NCBI RefSeq assembly: GCF_900142365.1
Contig: NZ_FRAP01000010.1
Span: 62,001-126,000, forward strand
Reading direction: 5' to 3'
Origin: Pseudonocardia thermophila
GTDB taxonomy: Bacteria > Actinomycetota > Actinomycetes > Mycobacteriales > Pseudonocardiaceae
DNA: 64,000 nt
Notes under the pieces: model-generated
What the model saw: the letters and a program-made list of their open reading frames with translations, nothing else
Databases searched by the model: none
Told to the model about the DNA's origin: nothing
Made by a program: the position numbers and the translations under genes
Part shown: positions 41,921-50,464 of the stretch, piece by piece
Position numbering within the stretch: position 1 is the stretch's first letter
Layout: every line of letters starts with the position of its first letter

Positions 41921-42568
41921 TCAGTTGCTCTGCGCACGCGCCCGGGCCCGCTCCACCCGCCACTTGTTCCAGAACACGAGCGCCACGATCGTGACGACGA
42001 ACAGCGCCTCGCTGACGCCGACGGCCACGTCGATCGGCAGCAGGAGCACGATCGGGATGCGCAGGACCGCGTCCGCGAGCAGCCCGCAGCCCCACACCGT
42101 GGACGACAGTCGGTGGCCGCGCCGCACCTCGGGCATCGTGTCGTAGTCGCGCTGGGCCTGCTCCGCCTCGGCCGGCGAGAAGCTCTGCTGCGCGGCGAGG
42201 GTGAGCGGGCGCTTGCCGTGGATCGCCGAGATCAGGAACGCGATGCCGACCGCGCCGGTGACGAACGAGTTGCGCAGCAGCACGGTGCGCGGGTCACCGG
42301 TCATCAGGCTCAAGAGGAAGCCGAGCCCGTAGACCAGGAGCATGACGGTGGCGAAGGCGTTGAGCTGCCGGTCGCGCACCGCGGTCCACACGATCCGCAA
42401 CGCGGCGACCGCGGAGGCGGCGAGCAGCGCCGCCCAGTCGGACGCACCGAGCAGGTGCAGCACGTAGTACGTGACCACCGGGAGCCCGACGTCGAGGGCC
42501 AAGCCGCGCAGCATCAAGAGCGGGCCGGGCACCGAGGCGCGGTCACTCGCCGGTGCGGAGTCGGTCAT
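41921..42568 (-). CDS. VC0807-family membrane protein, copy 1
   Basis: 215 aa with about six helices: LALDVGLPVVTYYVLHLLGA, LLAASAVAALRIVWTAV, FATVMLLVYGLGFLLSL and VAVGVSEALFVVTIVALVFW. It also contains the conserved RLSSTVWGCGLLADAVLRIP and the loop GKRPLTLAAQQSF. It aligns over its whole length with the next upstream gene, marking a tandem duplication. The family has no established function (it resembles intracellular-septation-type membrane proteins). Confidence 0.75.
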   Translation of the reverse strand: MTDSAPASDRASVPGPLLMLRGLALDVGLPVVTYYVLHLLGASDWAALLAASAVAALRIVWTAVRDRQLNAFATVMLLVYGLGFLLSLMTGDPRTVLLRNSFVTGAVGIAFLISAIHGKRPLTLAAQQSFSPAEAEQAQRDYDTMPEVRRGHRLSSTVWGCGLLADAVLRIPIVLLLPIDVAVGVSEALFVVTIVALVFWNKWRVERARARAQSN

Positions 42569-42732
42569 CGCGGTCGTCCCTCCCCGTCGGGGTGGCCGGT
42601 TCCGGCCAACCGTGAACCTTCACCTCAGAAGAGAATGATGATCAGCGATGCCGTCCGGAACCATCGTCCCGTCCGGCGACGATCGCGCCTGATAGCTCGC
42701 TCCGGAGCTCCCGCGCGTTTCGCGGATCCCCG

Positions 42733-43383
42733 TCAGCCGTGCTGCGCGCGGCGCCGGGCGCGCGCGACGTACCACACGTTCCAGCCCATGAGCGCCACGA
42801 TCGTCACGACGGCCAGCGCCTCGGTGGCGCCGACGGCGACGTCGATCGGCAGCAGGTAGACGAGCGGGATGCGCAGGACGGCCTCCGCCAGCAGGCCGCC
42901 GCCCCAGATCGCGGAGGAGAGCCGGTAGCCGCGACGGACCTCGGGTTTCGTGTCGTACTCGTGCTGGAGCTGCTGCGACCGGCCCGGGTTGAAGCTCTGC
43001 AGGGCGGTGAGGGTCAGCGGGCGCTTGCCCCGGGCTGCCGTCACCAGGAACACGGCGGCGACCCCGGCGGTGATCAGCGACGTGCGCAGCAGCATCGTGC
43101 GCGGGTCGCCGGTCGCGAACGCCAGTGCGAAGCCGATCCCGTAGACGAGCAGCATCACGGTGGCGAAGGCGTTCAGCTCCCGGCTGCGCACCGCGGACCA
43201 CGCGATGCGGACGGCGGCAGCGGCGGAGGCCGCGAGCAGCGCCACCCAGTCGGATGCGCCGAGCAGGCGCAGCACGTAGTACGCGGCCACCGGCAGGCCG
43301 ACGTCGAGCCCCAGGCCGCGGGCCAGTGCGAGGAGTCGCGGGGGGCTGGTGCGGTCGGTCGTGGTGGACGGGGTGGCGGTCAT
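42733..43383 (-). CDS. VC0807-family membrane protein, copy 2
   Basis: 216 aa, a diverged tandem copy of the gene at 41921-42568. Matching pieces include LGLDVGLPVAAYYVLRLLGA, FATVMLLVYGIGFALAFATG, GKRPLTLTALQSFNPG and RLSSAIWGGGLLAEAVLRIP. The copies are separated by 164 bp with no third copy. Upstream lie two GACATGTC palindromes, probably its operator. The function is unknown. Confidence 0.78.
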   Translation of the reverse strand: MTATPSTTTDRTSPPRLLALARGLGLDVGLPVAAYYVLRLLGASDWVALLAASAAAAVRIAWSAVRSRELNAFATVMLLVYGIGFALAFATGDPRTMLLRTSLITAGVAAVFLVTAARGKRPLTLTALQSFNPGRSQQLQHEYDTKPEVRRGYRLSSAIWGGGLLAEAVLRIPLVYLLPIDVAVGATEALAVVTIVALMGWNVWYVARARRRAQHG

Positions 43384-43435
43384 CGCGGGTCCTTCGTCGG
43401 CCGGTCGGTCACGCCACGATGCACCAGGCGGTATT

Positions 43436-43457
43436 GACATGTCAAATCAGACATGTC
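43436..43457. promoter_or_regulatory. Paired GACATGTC palindromes
   Basis: GACATGTC occurs at 43436-43443 and 43450-43457, 14 bp apart, between the divergent VC0807 copy 2 and aminotransferase genes. TTGACA hexamers overlap the element on both strands, so a dimeric regulator binding here could control both genes. Confidence 0.5.
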
Positions 43458-43528
43458 GATCTCTCCCGGACTCATGCCGTCGGCGAGCGCCGGGGACCCG
43501 GGGCGAGGGTCGGCCTAAGGTGACATCC

Positions 43529-44695
43529 ATGCTCGTGGCGCGGATGCAGCCGTTCACCTCGACCATCTTCGCCGAGATGTCGGCGCTCGCGGTGCGGACG
43601 GGAGCGATCAACCTCGGTCAGGGCTTCCCCGACACCGATGGACCGCCGTCGCTGCTCGCCGACGCCGCCGCGAACATCACCAGCGGGATCAACCAGTACC
43701 CGCCCGGTCCCGGCATCCCCGAGCTGCGGGCCGCCGTCGCCGAGCACCAGAAGCGGTTCTACGGGCTCGACGTCGATCCCGATCACGTGCTCGTCACGAC
43801 CGGGGCCACCGAGGCGATCGCGTCGGCCGTGCTGGCGTTGTGCGAGCCCGGTGACGAGGTGGTGACGTTCCAGCCGTACTACGACTCGTACGCGGCGACG
43901 ATCGCGCTGGCCGGCGCCGTGCTGAAGGCCGTGCCGCTGCGGCCGGCGCACCCGGGTGAGCCGTTCGCGTTCGACCCCGACGAGCTGCGCGCGGCGTTCT
44001 CGGCGCGGACCCGGTTGGTGCTGGTCAACACCCCGCACAACCCGACCGGCACCGTGTTCGACCGCGAGCAGCTGACGCTGATCGGACGGCTGGCCGCCGA
44101 GCACGAGGCGATCGTCGTCACCGACGAGGTCTACGAGCACATGGTCTACGACGGGCGCCCGCACGTGCCGATGGCGACCCTGCCGGACATGGCCGAGCGC
44201 ACGCTGACGATCTCCTCGGTCGGCAAGACCTTCTCGGTGACCGGCTGGAAGGTCGGCTGGATCAGCGGCCCGCCGCAGCTGGTGGCAGCGGTGCGGGCGG
44301 TCAAGCAGTTCCTCACCTACGTCAGCGGCGCGCCGTTCCAGCCGGCCATCGCCTCAGCGCTCGCGCTGCCCGACTCGTTCTACGCCGAGCTCGCTGATGG
44401 CCTGCAGCGCAAGCGCGACCTGCTCTCCGGCGGGCTCGCGGCGGCCGGCTTCACCGTGTACCCGAGCACGGGCACGTACTTCGTCGTCACCGACGTCGCC
44501 CCGCTCGGCGTCGCCGACGGGGCCGAGCTGTGCTGGCGGCTGCCCGAGCTGATCGGGGTGGCGGCGGTGCCGGTGTCGGTGTTCTGCGCGGATCCCGATC
44601 TGGGGCGGACGCTGGTCCGGTTCGCGTTCTGCAAGCGCGACGAGGTGCTCACCGAGGCCGTGGAGCGGCTGGCGAACCTGAAGGCGGTGCTGTGA
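43529..44695 (+). CDS. Class I/II PLP-dependent aminotransferase (DapC/methionine-aminotransferase-like)
   Basis: 388 aa from the ATG at 43529. PLP-site features are GATEAIASAVLALCEPGDEV, NTPHNPTGTVFD, VTDEVYEHMVYDGRPHVPMA and the Schiff-base Lys in SSVGKTFSVTGWKVGW. The opening NLGQGFPDTDGPP is typical of the branch containing actinobacterial N-succinyldiaminopimelate aminotransferase and kynurenine/methionine aminotransferases. The downstream quinone reductase overlaps it by 4 bp, an unusual pairing. The precise amino donor is not predictable. Confidence 0.93.
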   Translation: MLVARMQPFTSTIFAEMSALAVRTGAINLGQGFPDTDGPPSLLADAAANITSGINQYPPGPGIPELRAAVAEHQKRFYGLDVDPDHVLVTTGATEAIASAVLALCEPGDEVVTFQPYYDSYAATIALAGAVLKAVPLRPAHPGEPFAFDPDELRAAFSARTRLVLVNTPHNPTGTVFDREQLTLIGRLAAEHEAIVVTDEVYEHMVYDGRPHVPMATLPDMAERTLTISSVGKTFSVTGWKVGWISGPPQLVAAVRAVKQFLTYVSGAPFQPAIASALALPDSFYAELADGLQRKRDLLSGGLAAAGFTVYPSTGTYFVVTDVAPLGVADGAELCWRLPELIGVAAVPVSVFCADPDLGRTLVRFAFCKRDEVLTEAVERLANLKAVL

Positions 44696-45597
44696 GGGCG
44701 TACGGATTCACCAGTGAGGGCGAGGCGTTCCTGGACCTGCCGGTGCCCGAGCCAGGGCCGGACGAGCTGCTGGTCCACGTGCGCGCGGCCGGGGTGAACC
44801 CCGGCGACTGGAAGGTGCGCGACGGCGCGTACGGCATCGAGCCCCCTGCGGTGCTCGGACGGGAGTGCGCCGGCACGGTCGTCGCGATCGGCGAGGACGT
44901 CACCGGGGCGGTGCGCGGGTTCGCCGAGGGCGATGAGGTGTTCGGCGGTACGCCCGGCAACGTCGGCGCCTGGGCGGAGTACGCGCGGGTCTCGGCGTCG
45001 TTCGCGGCGCTGCGGCCCGACGGCGTGCAGCCGGAGACGGTGGCCGTGCTGCCCGTCGCGGCCGGCACGGCGTACGACGCGCTGGAGCAGCTGGACCTGC
45101 CGGAGGGCGGCACGCTGCTGGTCAACGGTGCCGGTGGCGGCGTCGGGGTGGCGATGGTGCAGCTCGCCGTCGCCCGCGGCCTGCGCGTCGTGGGCACGGC
45201 GAGCCCCGGCAAGCACGAGCTGATCACCCGGTTCGGCGGCATCCCGGTCGCCTACGGCGAGGGGGTCGTCGAGCGGATCTGCGAAGTGGCCCCCGGTGGG
45301 GTCGACGCGGCGCTGGACACGGTCGGCGGGGATGCCCTGCGCACGATCGCTCCGCTGGTGCGCGACCGGTCCCGGCTGGCGTCGATCGCGGACCGGAACC
45401 TGGGGATCGAGCTGGGCGGGCGCGCGGTCGAGCGCAACCGCACCACGCCCGTGCTCACGGAGCTGGCCAAGCTCGTCGTGGCCGGGACGCTCGATCCGCA
45501 CGTCACCGAGGTCTTCCCGTTCGAGCAGGCGCGGGAGGCGCTGGCCCTGGTCGAGTCGGGGCACGCGACCGGCAAGGTCGCGATCCGCATGCGCTGA
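44692..45597 (+). CDS. NADP-dependent zinc-free quinone/alcohol oxidoreductase
   Basis: 301 aa from a GTG overlapping the aminotransferase stop. The MDR fold shows VRAYGFTSEGEAFLDLPVPE, GVNPGDWKVRDGAYGIEPPA, LLVNGAGGGVGVAMVQLAVA (NADP loop) and VDAALDTVGGDALRTI. It lacks the catalytic-zinc cysteine/histidine set. It reduces quinones or enals. Its stop is 4 bp from the stop of the convergent membrane protein. Confidence 0.92.
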   Translation: MRAYGFTSEGEAFLDLPVPEPGPDELLVHVRAAGVNPGDWKVRDGAYGIEPPAVLGRECAGTVVAIGEDVTGAVRGFAEGDEVFGGTPGNVGAWAEYARVSASFAALRPDGVQPETVAVLPVAAGTAYDALEQLDLPEGGTLLVNGAGGGVGVAMVQLAVARGLRVVGTASPGKHELITRFGGIPVAYGEGVVERICEVAPGGVDAALDTVGGDALRTIAPLVRDRSRLASIADRNLGIELGGRAVERNRTTPVLTELAKLVVAGTLDPHVTEVFPFEQAREALALVESGHATGKVAIRMR

Positions 45598-45601
45598 TCG
45601 C

Positions 45602-46384
45602 TCACGCGGGCTGCCGGCGGCGGCGCAGCGCGGCGACGGCCAGCTGCACCGCGGCCGCCACGGCGACGCCGGCCAGGAACGCGAGCAGGCCGAGCGCGTC
45701 GACCAGCACGGCGACCGCGAAGCAGAACCCGGCGAAGCCGAACAGCCCCGACACCATCCCGCGCAGCACCGCCGTCGACGCCGGTGGTCCGCCCTGCGCC
45801 AGCGTGAAGGCCGCGATCACGCTGGCCGCGGTGGGGAAGGTGGCCAGCGCTCCGGTCCACAGCGGGCCGAGCAGCTCCGCCGCCGTGGTCAGGGTGATCA
45901 CCAGCGCCGCGGTGGCCAGCGCCCGGGCCGGCAGGTCCCACGCGGGCGGCGGGGCCGCCGTGCCCGGCGCGGTCGCGGGCGGCATCAGCGCCAGCGCCAG
46001 GACGGTCCCGGAGAGCGCCGCGGCCAGGGCCGGCAGCGCCGGCACCGGCCGCAGCGCCACGACGAGATCGATCGCGAGCACGACCACCCAGCTCACGGTG
46101 AGCGCCCGGACCCAGCCGAGCCGGCCGAGCCGGGCGAACACCAGCCCGAACGCGGCCAGCGCCACCAGGCCGAGCAGGGCTGCGACGGCGGCGGACCGCG
46201 TGAAGCCCGGTCCGCGCTCGACGTGCGTGACGAGCAGGACCGGGCCCGCGGTGATCGGGAACGCGACCAGCGCGCCGGTGACCGCCGGACCCCACCGCCG
46301 CCCCGCCAGCGTCGACGCCACCACCAGCGCGGGGGCGAGCACGAGCTTGAGCAGGACGACGGTCACCGCCGAGGAGTCTGCCAC
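45602..46384 (-). CDS. Hypothetical membrane protein downstream of amiS
   Basis: 260 aa with about eight helices and little else. It seems to be an internal duplication of a four-helix unit: VTGALVAFPITAGPVLLVTH in the first half resembles WTGALATFPTAASVIAAFTL in the second. This GA-L-A-FP pattern occurs in actinobacterial proteins of unknown function. It follows amiS by 22 bp in the same direction, so it may belong to the amide operon. Confidence 0.7.
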   Translation of the reverse strand: MADSSAVTVVLLKLVLAPALVVASTLAGRRWGPAVTGALVAFPITAGPVLLVTHVERGPGFTRSAAVAALLGLVALAAFGLVFARLGRLGWVRALTVSWVVVLAIDLVVALRPVPALPALAAALSGTVLALALMPPATAPGTAAPPPAWDLPARALATAALVITLTTAAELLGPLWTGALATFPTAASVIAAFTLAQGGPPASTAVLRGMVSGLFGFAGFCFAVAVLVDALGLLAFLAGVAVAAAVQLAVAALRRRRQPA

Positions 46385-46406
46385 CGGCGCGGTGGCCGGG
46401 TGGGCG

Positions 46407-47042
46407 TCAGGCAGGCTGTCGCTGGCCCACCGACGGCTCGACGGGTGTGGGCCGGGACCGGCCCATCACCACGTAGAGCCCGCCGAACACGACGACCCCG
46501 AACACGGCCAGCGCCACCGCCAGCGGACCAGACCACGTTGCGTAGGCGCCGGTGAGCAGCAGGAGTGCCGGGATCCACCCGGTCACCCAGCCCTGGATGG
46601 CGCAGACCGCCCCGGTGTAGCGGCCGATCGCCTCGCGCTTGAGCCCCAGCAGCAGGAAGAACAGCAGCCACAGGAAGGCCCAGTACAGCCAGATCACGCC
46701 GAACGCGGGGTCGTTGAACCGGAAGAAGTTCAGCCCGGCGTAGACCAGCGCGGACAGGAACACGAACAGGCAGAAGTAGCCCAGCCCGGTCCCGTCGAGG
46801 TTCAGCGTGAGGTTCAGCGCGACGTAGAGGTAGGTGAACGCGAACATGTAGAGCGCGCCCGCCGACAGGATCGTGTCGGTGTCCCCGTTCGCGGTGAAGA
46901 TGAGGTACGTCGGGGTCACCAGCTGCAGGCCACCGACGAAGAAGTTCATCGGCACGGCGGACCGCGCGTCCACCCAGCCCAGCAGCATCGCGCCGTTGAT
47001 GAACAGCACGGCGCCCACGAAGAACAGTCCGACCGCACCCAT
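46407..47042 (-). CDS. amiS: AmiS/UreI family amide/urea channel
   Basis: 211 aa. AmiS features are GLFFVGAVLFINGAMLLGWV, AVPMNFFVGGLQLVTPTYLI, YVALNLTLNLDGTGLGYFCL and the end of the core AIQGWVTGWIPALLLLTG. This family forms a hexameric inner-membrane channel for urea or short amides. It lies 24 bp after the formamidase gene, so uptake and hydrolysis are coupled. The last 30 residues are a cytoplasmic tail. Confidence 0.93.
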   Translation of the reverse strand: MGAVGLFFVGAVLFINGAMLLGWVDARSAVPMNFFVGGLQLVTPTYLIFTANGDTDTILSAGALYMFAFTYLYVALNLTLNLDGTGLGYFCLFVFLSALVYAGLNFFRFNDPAFGVIWLYWAFLWLLFFLLLGLKREAIGRYTGAVCAIQGWVTGWIPALLLLTGAYATWSGPLAVALAVFGVVVFGGLYVVMGRSRPTPVEPSVGQRQPA

Positions 47043-47066
47043 GAGGTTCGCTCCTCTTCGCCGTGG

Positions 47067-48320
47067 TCAGGCCTTGGCGACCGGGACACCCTGGCCGGGA
47101 TCGATCTTGTGCGGTCCCGTGGCGCTGGGCCGGACGTCGAAGTCGAAGATCGCGGTCGGGATGTAGACGGTCGAGCAGGAGTTCGGGATGTCCACGACGC
47201 CGGAGAGGCGGCCCTCGATCGGTGCGGCGCCGAGGATCATGTACGCCTGGATGTCGCTGTAGCCGAACTTCTGCAGGTAGTCGATGGCGTGCAGGCAGGC
47301 CCGCTGGTACGACAGGTGCGAGTCGAGGTAGCGCTGCTCGCCGTCGAGCGTCACGGAGGTGCCGGAGAACGCCAGCCACTGGTCGTAGCGCGGATCGACG
47401 TTGCCCGGCATGAAGATCGCGTTCTCGGAGACGCCGTAGGTCTCCATGCCGCCCTTGATCAGGTCGACGTGCAGGTCCATGAACCCGCCCATCTCGATGG
47501 CGCCGCAGAAGGTGATCTCGCCGTCGCCCTGGGAGAAGTGCAGGTCGCCCATCGACAGCTTCGCGCCCTCGACGAACACCGGGTAGAAGACGCGGCTGCC
47601 CTTGGTGAGGTTCTTGATGTCCTGGTTGCCGCCGTTCTCGCGAGGCGGAGCGGTGCGCGCGGCCTCGGCGGCGACTCGGTCGAACTCTTCGCCGCGCAGG
47701 TTGCCGAGGATGGCGCCGTCCGGGTTGGGCGGCAGCGCCAGCGGCGGCACCCGGTCCGGGTCGGTGGCGATCAGCGCGGCCTCGCGGGCGTTCCACGTGC
47801 GCAGCAGCTCGTGCGACGGCGCGGTGCCCATCAGGCCGGGGTGCACGATGCCGGTGAACGACACCCCGGGGATGTGCCGGGAGGTCGCGGTCTGGCCGCG
47901 GAAGTCCCAGATCACCTTGTAGGCGTCGGGGAACTGCTCGGTCAGGAAGCCGCCGCCGTTGCGGGTGGCGAACACGCCGGTGTAGCCCCAGCCCTGGCCG
48001 GCCAGCGGCCCGGAGTCCTCCTGCGGGATCGGGCCGACGTCGAGGATGTCGACGATGAGCAGGTCGCCGGGTTCGGCGCCCTGGACGGCGATCGGGCCGG
48101 AGAGCACGTGGACCTGGTTGAGCGGCGCGTTGAGGATGTCGTCGGCGGAGTCGTCGTTGTGGATCGCGCCGTCGAACCATTCGCGGCAGTGCACCCGGAA
48201 GACGTCGCCGGGTTTGACCTGGACGAGCGCCGGGATGTCGGGGTGCCACCGGTTGTGGCCCACGATCCGCTGCTCGGTGAACTTCTTCTGCGAGTCCAGC
48301 GGGAAGACGACTTCGGGCAT
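47067..48320 (-). CDS. fmdA: Acetamidase/formamidase
   Basis: 417 aa, full length. The family opening is HNRWHPDIPALVQVKPGD, followed by VHVLSGPIAVQGAEPGDLLI, GVSFTGIVHPGLMGTAPSHE, GNQDIKNLTKGSRVFYPVFV, LHFSQGDGEITFCGAIEMGG and a Cys-containing C-terminal segment (PNSCSTVYIPTAIFDFD). It hydrolyses formamide or acetamide to the acid and ammonia in the cytosol for nitrogen supply. It sits between the FmdB and amiS genes in one transcription unit. Confidence 0.96.
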   Translation of the reverse strand: MPEVVFPLDSQKKFTEQRIVGHNRWHPDIPALVQVKPGDVFRVHCREWFDGAIHNDDSADDILNAPLNQVHVLSGPIAVQGAEPGDLLIVDILDVGPIPQEDSGPLAGQGWGYTGVFATRNGGGFLTEQFPDAYKVIWDFRGQTATSRHIPGVSFTGIVHPGLMGTAPSHELLRTWNAREAALIATDPDRVPPLALPPNPDGAILGNLRGEEFDRVAAEAARTAPPRENGGNQDIKNLTKGSRVFYPVFVEGAKLSMGDLHFSQGDGEITFCGAIEMGGFMDLHVDLIKGGMETYGVSENAIFMPGNVDPRYDQWLAFSGTSVTLDGEQRYLDSHLSYQRACLHAIDYLQKFGYSDIQAYMILGAAPIEGRLSGVVDIPNSCSTVYIPTAIFDFDVRPSATGPHKIDPGQGVPVAKA

Positions 48321-48486
48321 GGCGGATCAGCACTCCTCACACAGATGGGCGGACGTACCGAGGGCCGGACGGGCAGACGCCGGTCCGGAACAGCAGGGGC
48401 CGCGCCGGTCAGGAGAGGGGACGGACGCGGTTCAGCGGGGAGGGATCAGGCAGGGATCAGGCAGGGACCGAGACGGAGCGGACGGG

Positions 48487-48768
48487 TCAGGGACGCGGCA
48501 GGCGCGCGGTGCGCGGATCGAGCTTCGGCGCGGGCCGACGCGCCTTCGTCGGCAGTGACGTGACGACCTCGGGCTCGGTGCGCGAGCGCTCGGCGCGGTC
48601 GAGCAGGGCCATGGCGCCCTTGTGGGCCAGCCCCAGCATCGGGCTGGTGTAGCGGCGCTGCGCGGGGGCGCCGCAGGCCGGGCAATCGATCACGGACGGG
48701 GCCGTGCCGATCGGGAGGCGCACGTCGACCGCGCCGTCCGCGGCGCAGCGGTAGCTGTAGGTGGCCAT
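48487..48768 (-). CDS. FmdB family zinc-ribbon protein
   Basis: 93 aa. The single zinc ribbon has Cys8 in ATYSYRCAADGAVDV and CPAC at 29-32 in SVIDCPACGAPAQRRYTSP, as in FmdB of methylotrophs, a presumed regulator of formamidase genes. One of the usual four metal ligands appears replaced (only three Cys). The C-terminal half is basic. It starts 20 bp below a tandem palindromic operator and leads the formamidase operon, with a 166-bp gap to fmdA containing an 11-bp direct repeat (GGGATCAGGCA twice near 48442). Confidence 0.9.
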   Translation of the reverse strand: MATYSYRCAADGAVDVRLPIGTAPSVIDCPACGAPAQRRYTSPMLGLAHKGAMALLDRAERSRTEPEVVTSLPTKARRPAPKLDPRTARLPRP

Positions 48769-48788
48769 CGTGGGCACCCCCAAACCGA

Positions 48789-48840
48789 TTCCTAGGAAAT
48801 TGTTTCCCAGGAAACTAGCCAGGGGGTGCCCCGGTGTCAA
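48789..48840 (-). promoter_or_regulatory. Formamidase operon promoter with tandem TTCC-N2-GGAA operators
   Basis: On the minus strand TTGACA (48835-48840) and TAGTTT (48812-48817) are exactly 17 bp apart, a near-consensus promoter for the FmdB/fmdA/amiS genes. Two palindromes, TTTCCCAGGAAA (48803-48814) and TTCCTAGGAA (48789-48798), overlap and follow the -10 with centres 15 bp apart. The divergent MarR gene product is the likely binder. Confidence 0.7.
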
Positions 48841-48844
48841 CGGG

Positions 48845-49942
48845 TCACAGCTCTTCGAGGACGTCCCAGTTCAGCCCGTCCGCGGCAGCGAGGAAGACGC
48901 GCTGGCGCAGGTGTCGGTCGCGCACCTCGACGGTCCCGCGCGGGCTCTCGTAGCTCAGCCCCTCCGAGACCGACATGAGCGACCGGACCGATGTCTCACC
49001 CGCGCGGCGCATCAGCGCCGTGAGCAGCCGCACGCCCTCGTAGCAGGACTCACCGAGGCTGTTGAGCACCGGCGCGTCCTCGCCGAAGCGGCGGAAGTAG
49101 GCCGCGGCGAAGTCCAGCCCCGCCTGGGTGGCCAGGTCCTCGAAGTAGCCCGCCGACGTCATCAGTCCGCGTGTGCAGTTCGCGCCCGAGGCGAGCAGCA
49201 CGTTCTCGTCGATCAGCGAGCTGAACCGCAGCAGGTCCCGGTCCATCCCCGAGGCGGCGAACGCCCGGTTGAACTGCACCGCGTCCTCGCCGATCAACAG
49301 CATCAGGACGGCCTCGCAGCCGCTCGCCTCGACCCGGCGCAGCACCGCCGAGAAGTCGGTCGTGCCCAGCGGCACGTAGATCTCGTCGTGCACCGTGCCG
49401 CCGATCCGGCGCAGGTGGGCCCGTGCCACGGCGGCCGAGCGCCGCGGCCAGATGTAGTCGTCGCCCACGATCGTCCAGCGCCGGACGCCCGCCATGTCGG
49501 CGAACCAGTCCAGCGTCGGGGCGAGCTGCAGGTCGGGCGTCTCCCCGGTGAGGAACACCCCCGGCCGGCGCTCGCCCCCTTCGTACAGCGCCGTGTAGGC
49601 GTACGGGACCCGTCCGGCGATCGCCGGCGCGACCGCCTCGCGCACCGCGGAGATGTGCCATCCGGTGACGGCGTCGATCGCCCCCACCCGGATCAGCGCA
49701 TCCACCTCGCGGGCCACCTCCGCGGGCTTCCTGCCCCCGTCCACCGGGAGCAGGCGAAGCTCACGACCGAGTACGCCGCCCTCCGCGTTGATCTCCTCGG
49801 CGGCCAGCTGGGCGCAGCTCTCGCAGGACGGCCCGAAGATCCCGGCCGGGCCCTGCAGAGGGACCACCAGCGCCATGGTCAGCACGTCGAGGTCCGGTCG
49901 CGGCGGCACGGTGAGTTCGTCTGGCGCCACCGTTGCGGCCAT
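48845..49942 (-). CDS. AmiC-like cytosolic amide-binding protein
   Basis: 365 aa with the periplasmic-binding-protein (type I) fold of urea/amide receptors: LTMALVVPLQGPAGIFGPSC, AAEEINAEGGVLGRELRLLP, VDALIRVGAIDAVTGWHISA and FNRAFAASGMDRDLL. It has no signal peptide or lipobox (it begins MAATVAPDELTVPPRPDLD), so it is cytoplasmic like AmiC of Pseudomonas, which senses amides and controls amidase expression. No AmiR antiterminator lies nearby; a MarR regulator is divergent instead. Direct transport is unlikely because no permeases or ATPases adjoin. Confidence 0.88.
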   Translation of the reverse strand: MAATVAPDELTVPPRPDLDVLTMALVVPLQGPAGIFGPSCESCAQLAAEEINAEGGVLGRELRLLPVDGGRKPAEVAREVDALIRVGAIDAVTGWHISAVREAVAPAIAGRVPYAYTALYEGGERRPGVFLTGETPDLQLAPTLDWFADMAGVRRWTIVGDDYIWPRRSAAVARAHLRRIGGTVHDEIYVPLGTTDFSAVLRRVEASGCEAVLMLLIGEDAVQFNRAFAASGMDRDLLRFSSLIDENVLLASGANCTRGLMTSAGYFEDLATQAGLDFAAAYFRRFGEDAPVLNSLGESCYEGVRLLTALMRRAGETSVRSLMSVSEGLSYESPRGTVEVRDRHLRQRVFLAAADGLNWDVLEEL

Positions 49943-49950
49943 GGCCCGAT

Positions 49951-49966
49951 ACGCTAGCCAAAGCGT
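49951..49966. promoter_or_regulatory. Inverted repeat between AmiC-like and MarR genes
   Basis: ACGCT-N6-AGCGT spans 49951-49966, 9 bp upstream of the AmiC-like start and about 35 bp upstream of the MarR start. It shares the core CTAGCCA with the formamidase promoter region (48815-48821). Confidence 0.4.
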
Positions 49967-50001
49967 TCGTGTTCGTGCTGCTCCGATCGAGGGACTACCG
50001 A

Positions 50002-50454
50002 GTGGCTGCCAGTGGTGTCGACGACGACGAGACACTCCGATTGCTCTCGTCGGTGGAACGGACCCTCACCTCTCGGATCGACGACGCCCTACGGGCCCAC
50101 GGTGCCGGGATCGACCAGTGGCGCATCCTCTCGCTGCTCGCCGATCGCGGCGGCCAGCCGATGAACGTCGTCGCCGAGCACGCGATGATGCTGGCGCCCA
50201 AGCTCAGCAAGCTCGTCGACAAGATGGTCGCGGACAACCTGATCCTGCGCCGTCCCGACCTGGAGGACCGTCGCCGTGTGCGCATCGCGGCCACCGAGCG
50301 CGGGAGGAAGGCCCTCGCGGAGTGGGACCGCGCGGTCGCTGCGGTGCAGGAGGACCTGCGTGCAGCGCTCGGTGAGGACGTCGAGAAGCTCACCGCGCTG
50401 CTGCGCCGGGCGCACGCCGGGCTGGCGCGCGGCGGGGTGCCGGTCGAGGACTGA
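50002..50454 (+). CDS. MarR family regulator next to the amide module
   Basis: 150 aa from the GTG at 50002, with GAGGGA about 8 nt upstream; an open frame further upstream overlaps the divergent promoter. The winged helix is IDQWRILSLLADRGGQPMNV, VAEHAMMLAPKLSKLVDKMV and RRPDLEDRRRVRIAATERGR. It is divergent to the AmiC-like gene and the best candidate for the TTCC-N2-GGAA operators of the formamidase operon. Confidence 0.9.
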   Translation: MAASGVDDDETLRLLSSVERTLTSRIDDALRAHGAGIDQWRILSLLADRGGQPMNVVAEHAMMLAPKLSKLVDKMVADNLILRRPDLEDRRRVRIAATERGRKALAEWDRAVAAVQEDLRAALGEDVEKLTALLRRAHAGLARGGVPVED

Positions 50455-50464
50455 GTCGGCTGGG

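Noticed and set aside
48442..48463. 11-bp direct repeat (GGGATCAGGCA twice) as a regulatory iteron
   Set aside because: Only two copies in a low-complexity purine-rich spacer; slippage is the simpler explanation.
45804..48563. 919-codon open frame on the plus strand
   Set aside because: It lies antisense to the membrane protein, amiS and fmdA genes, and its translation is Arg/Ala/Gly-rich without motifs; it is a product of high G+C codon bias.
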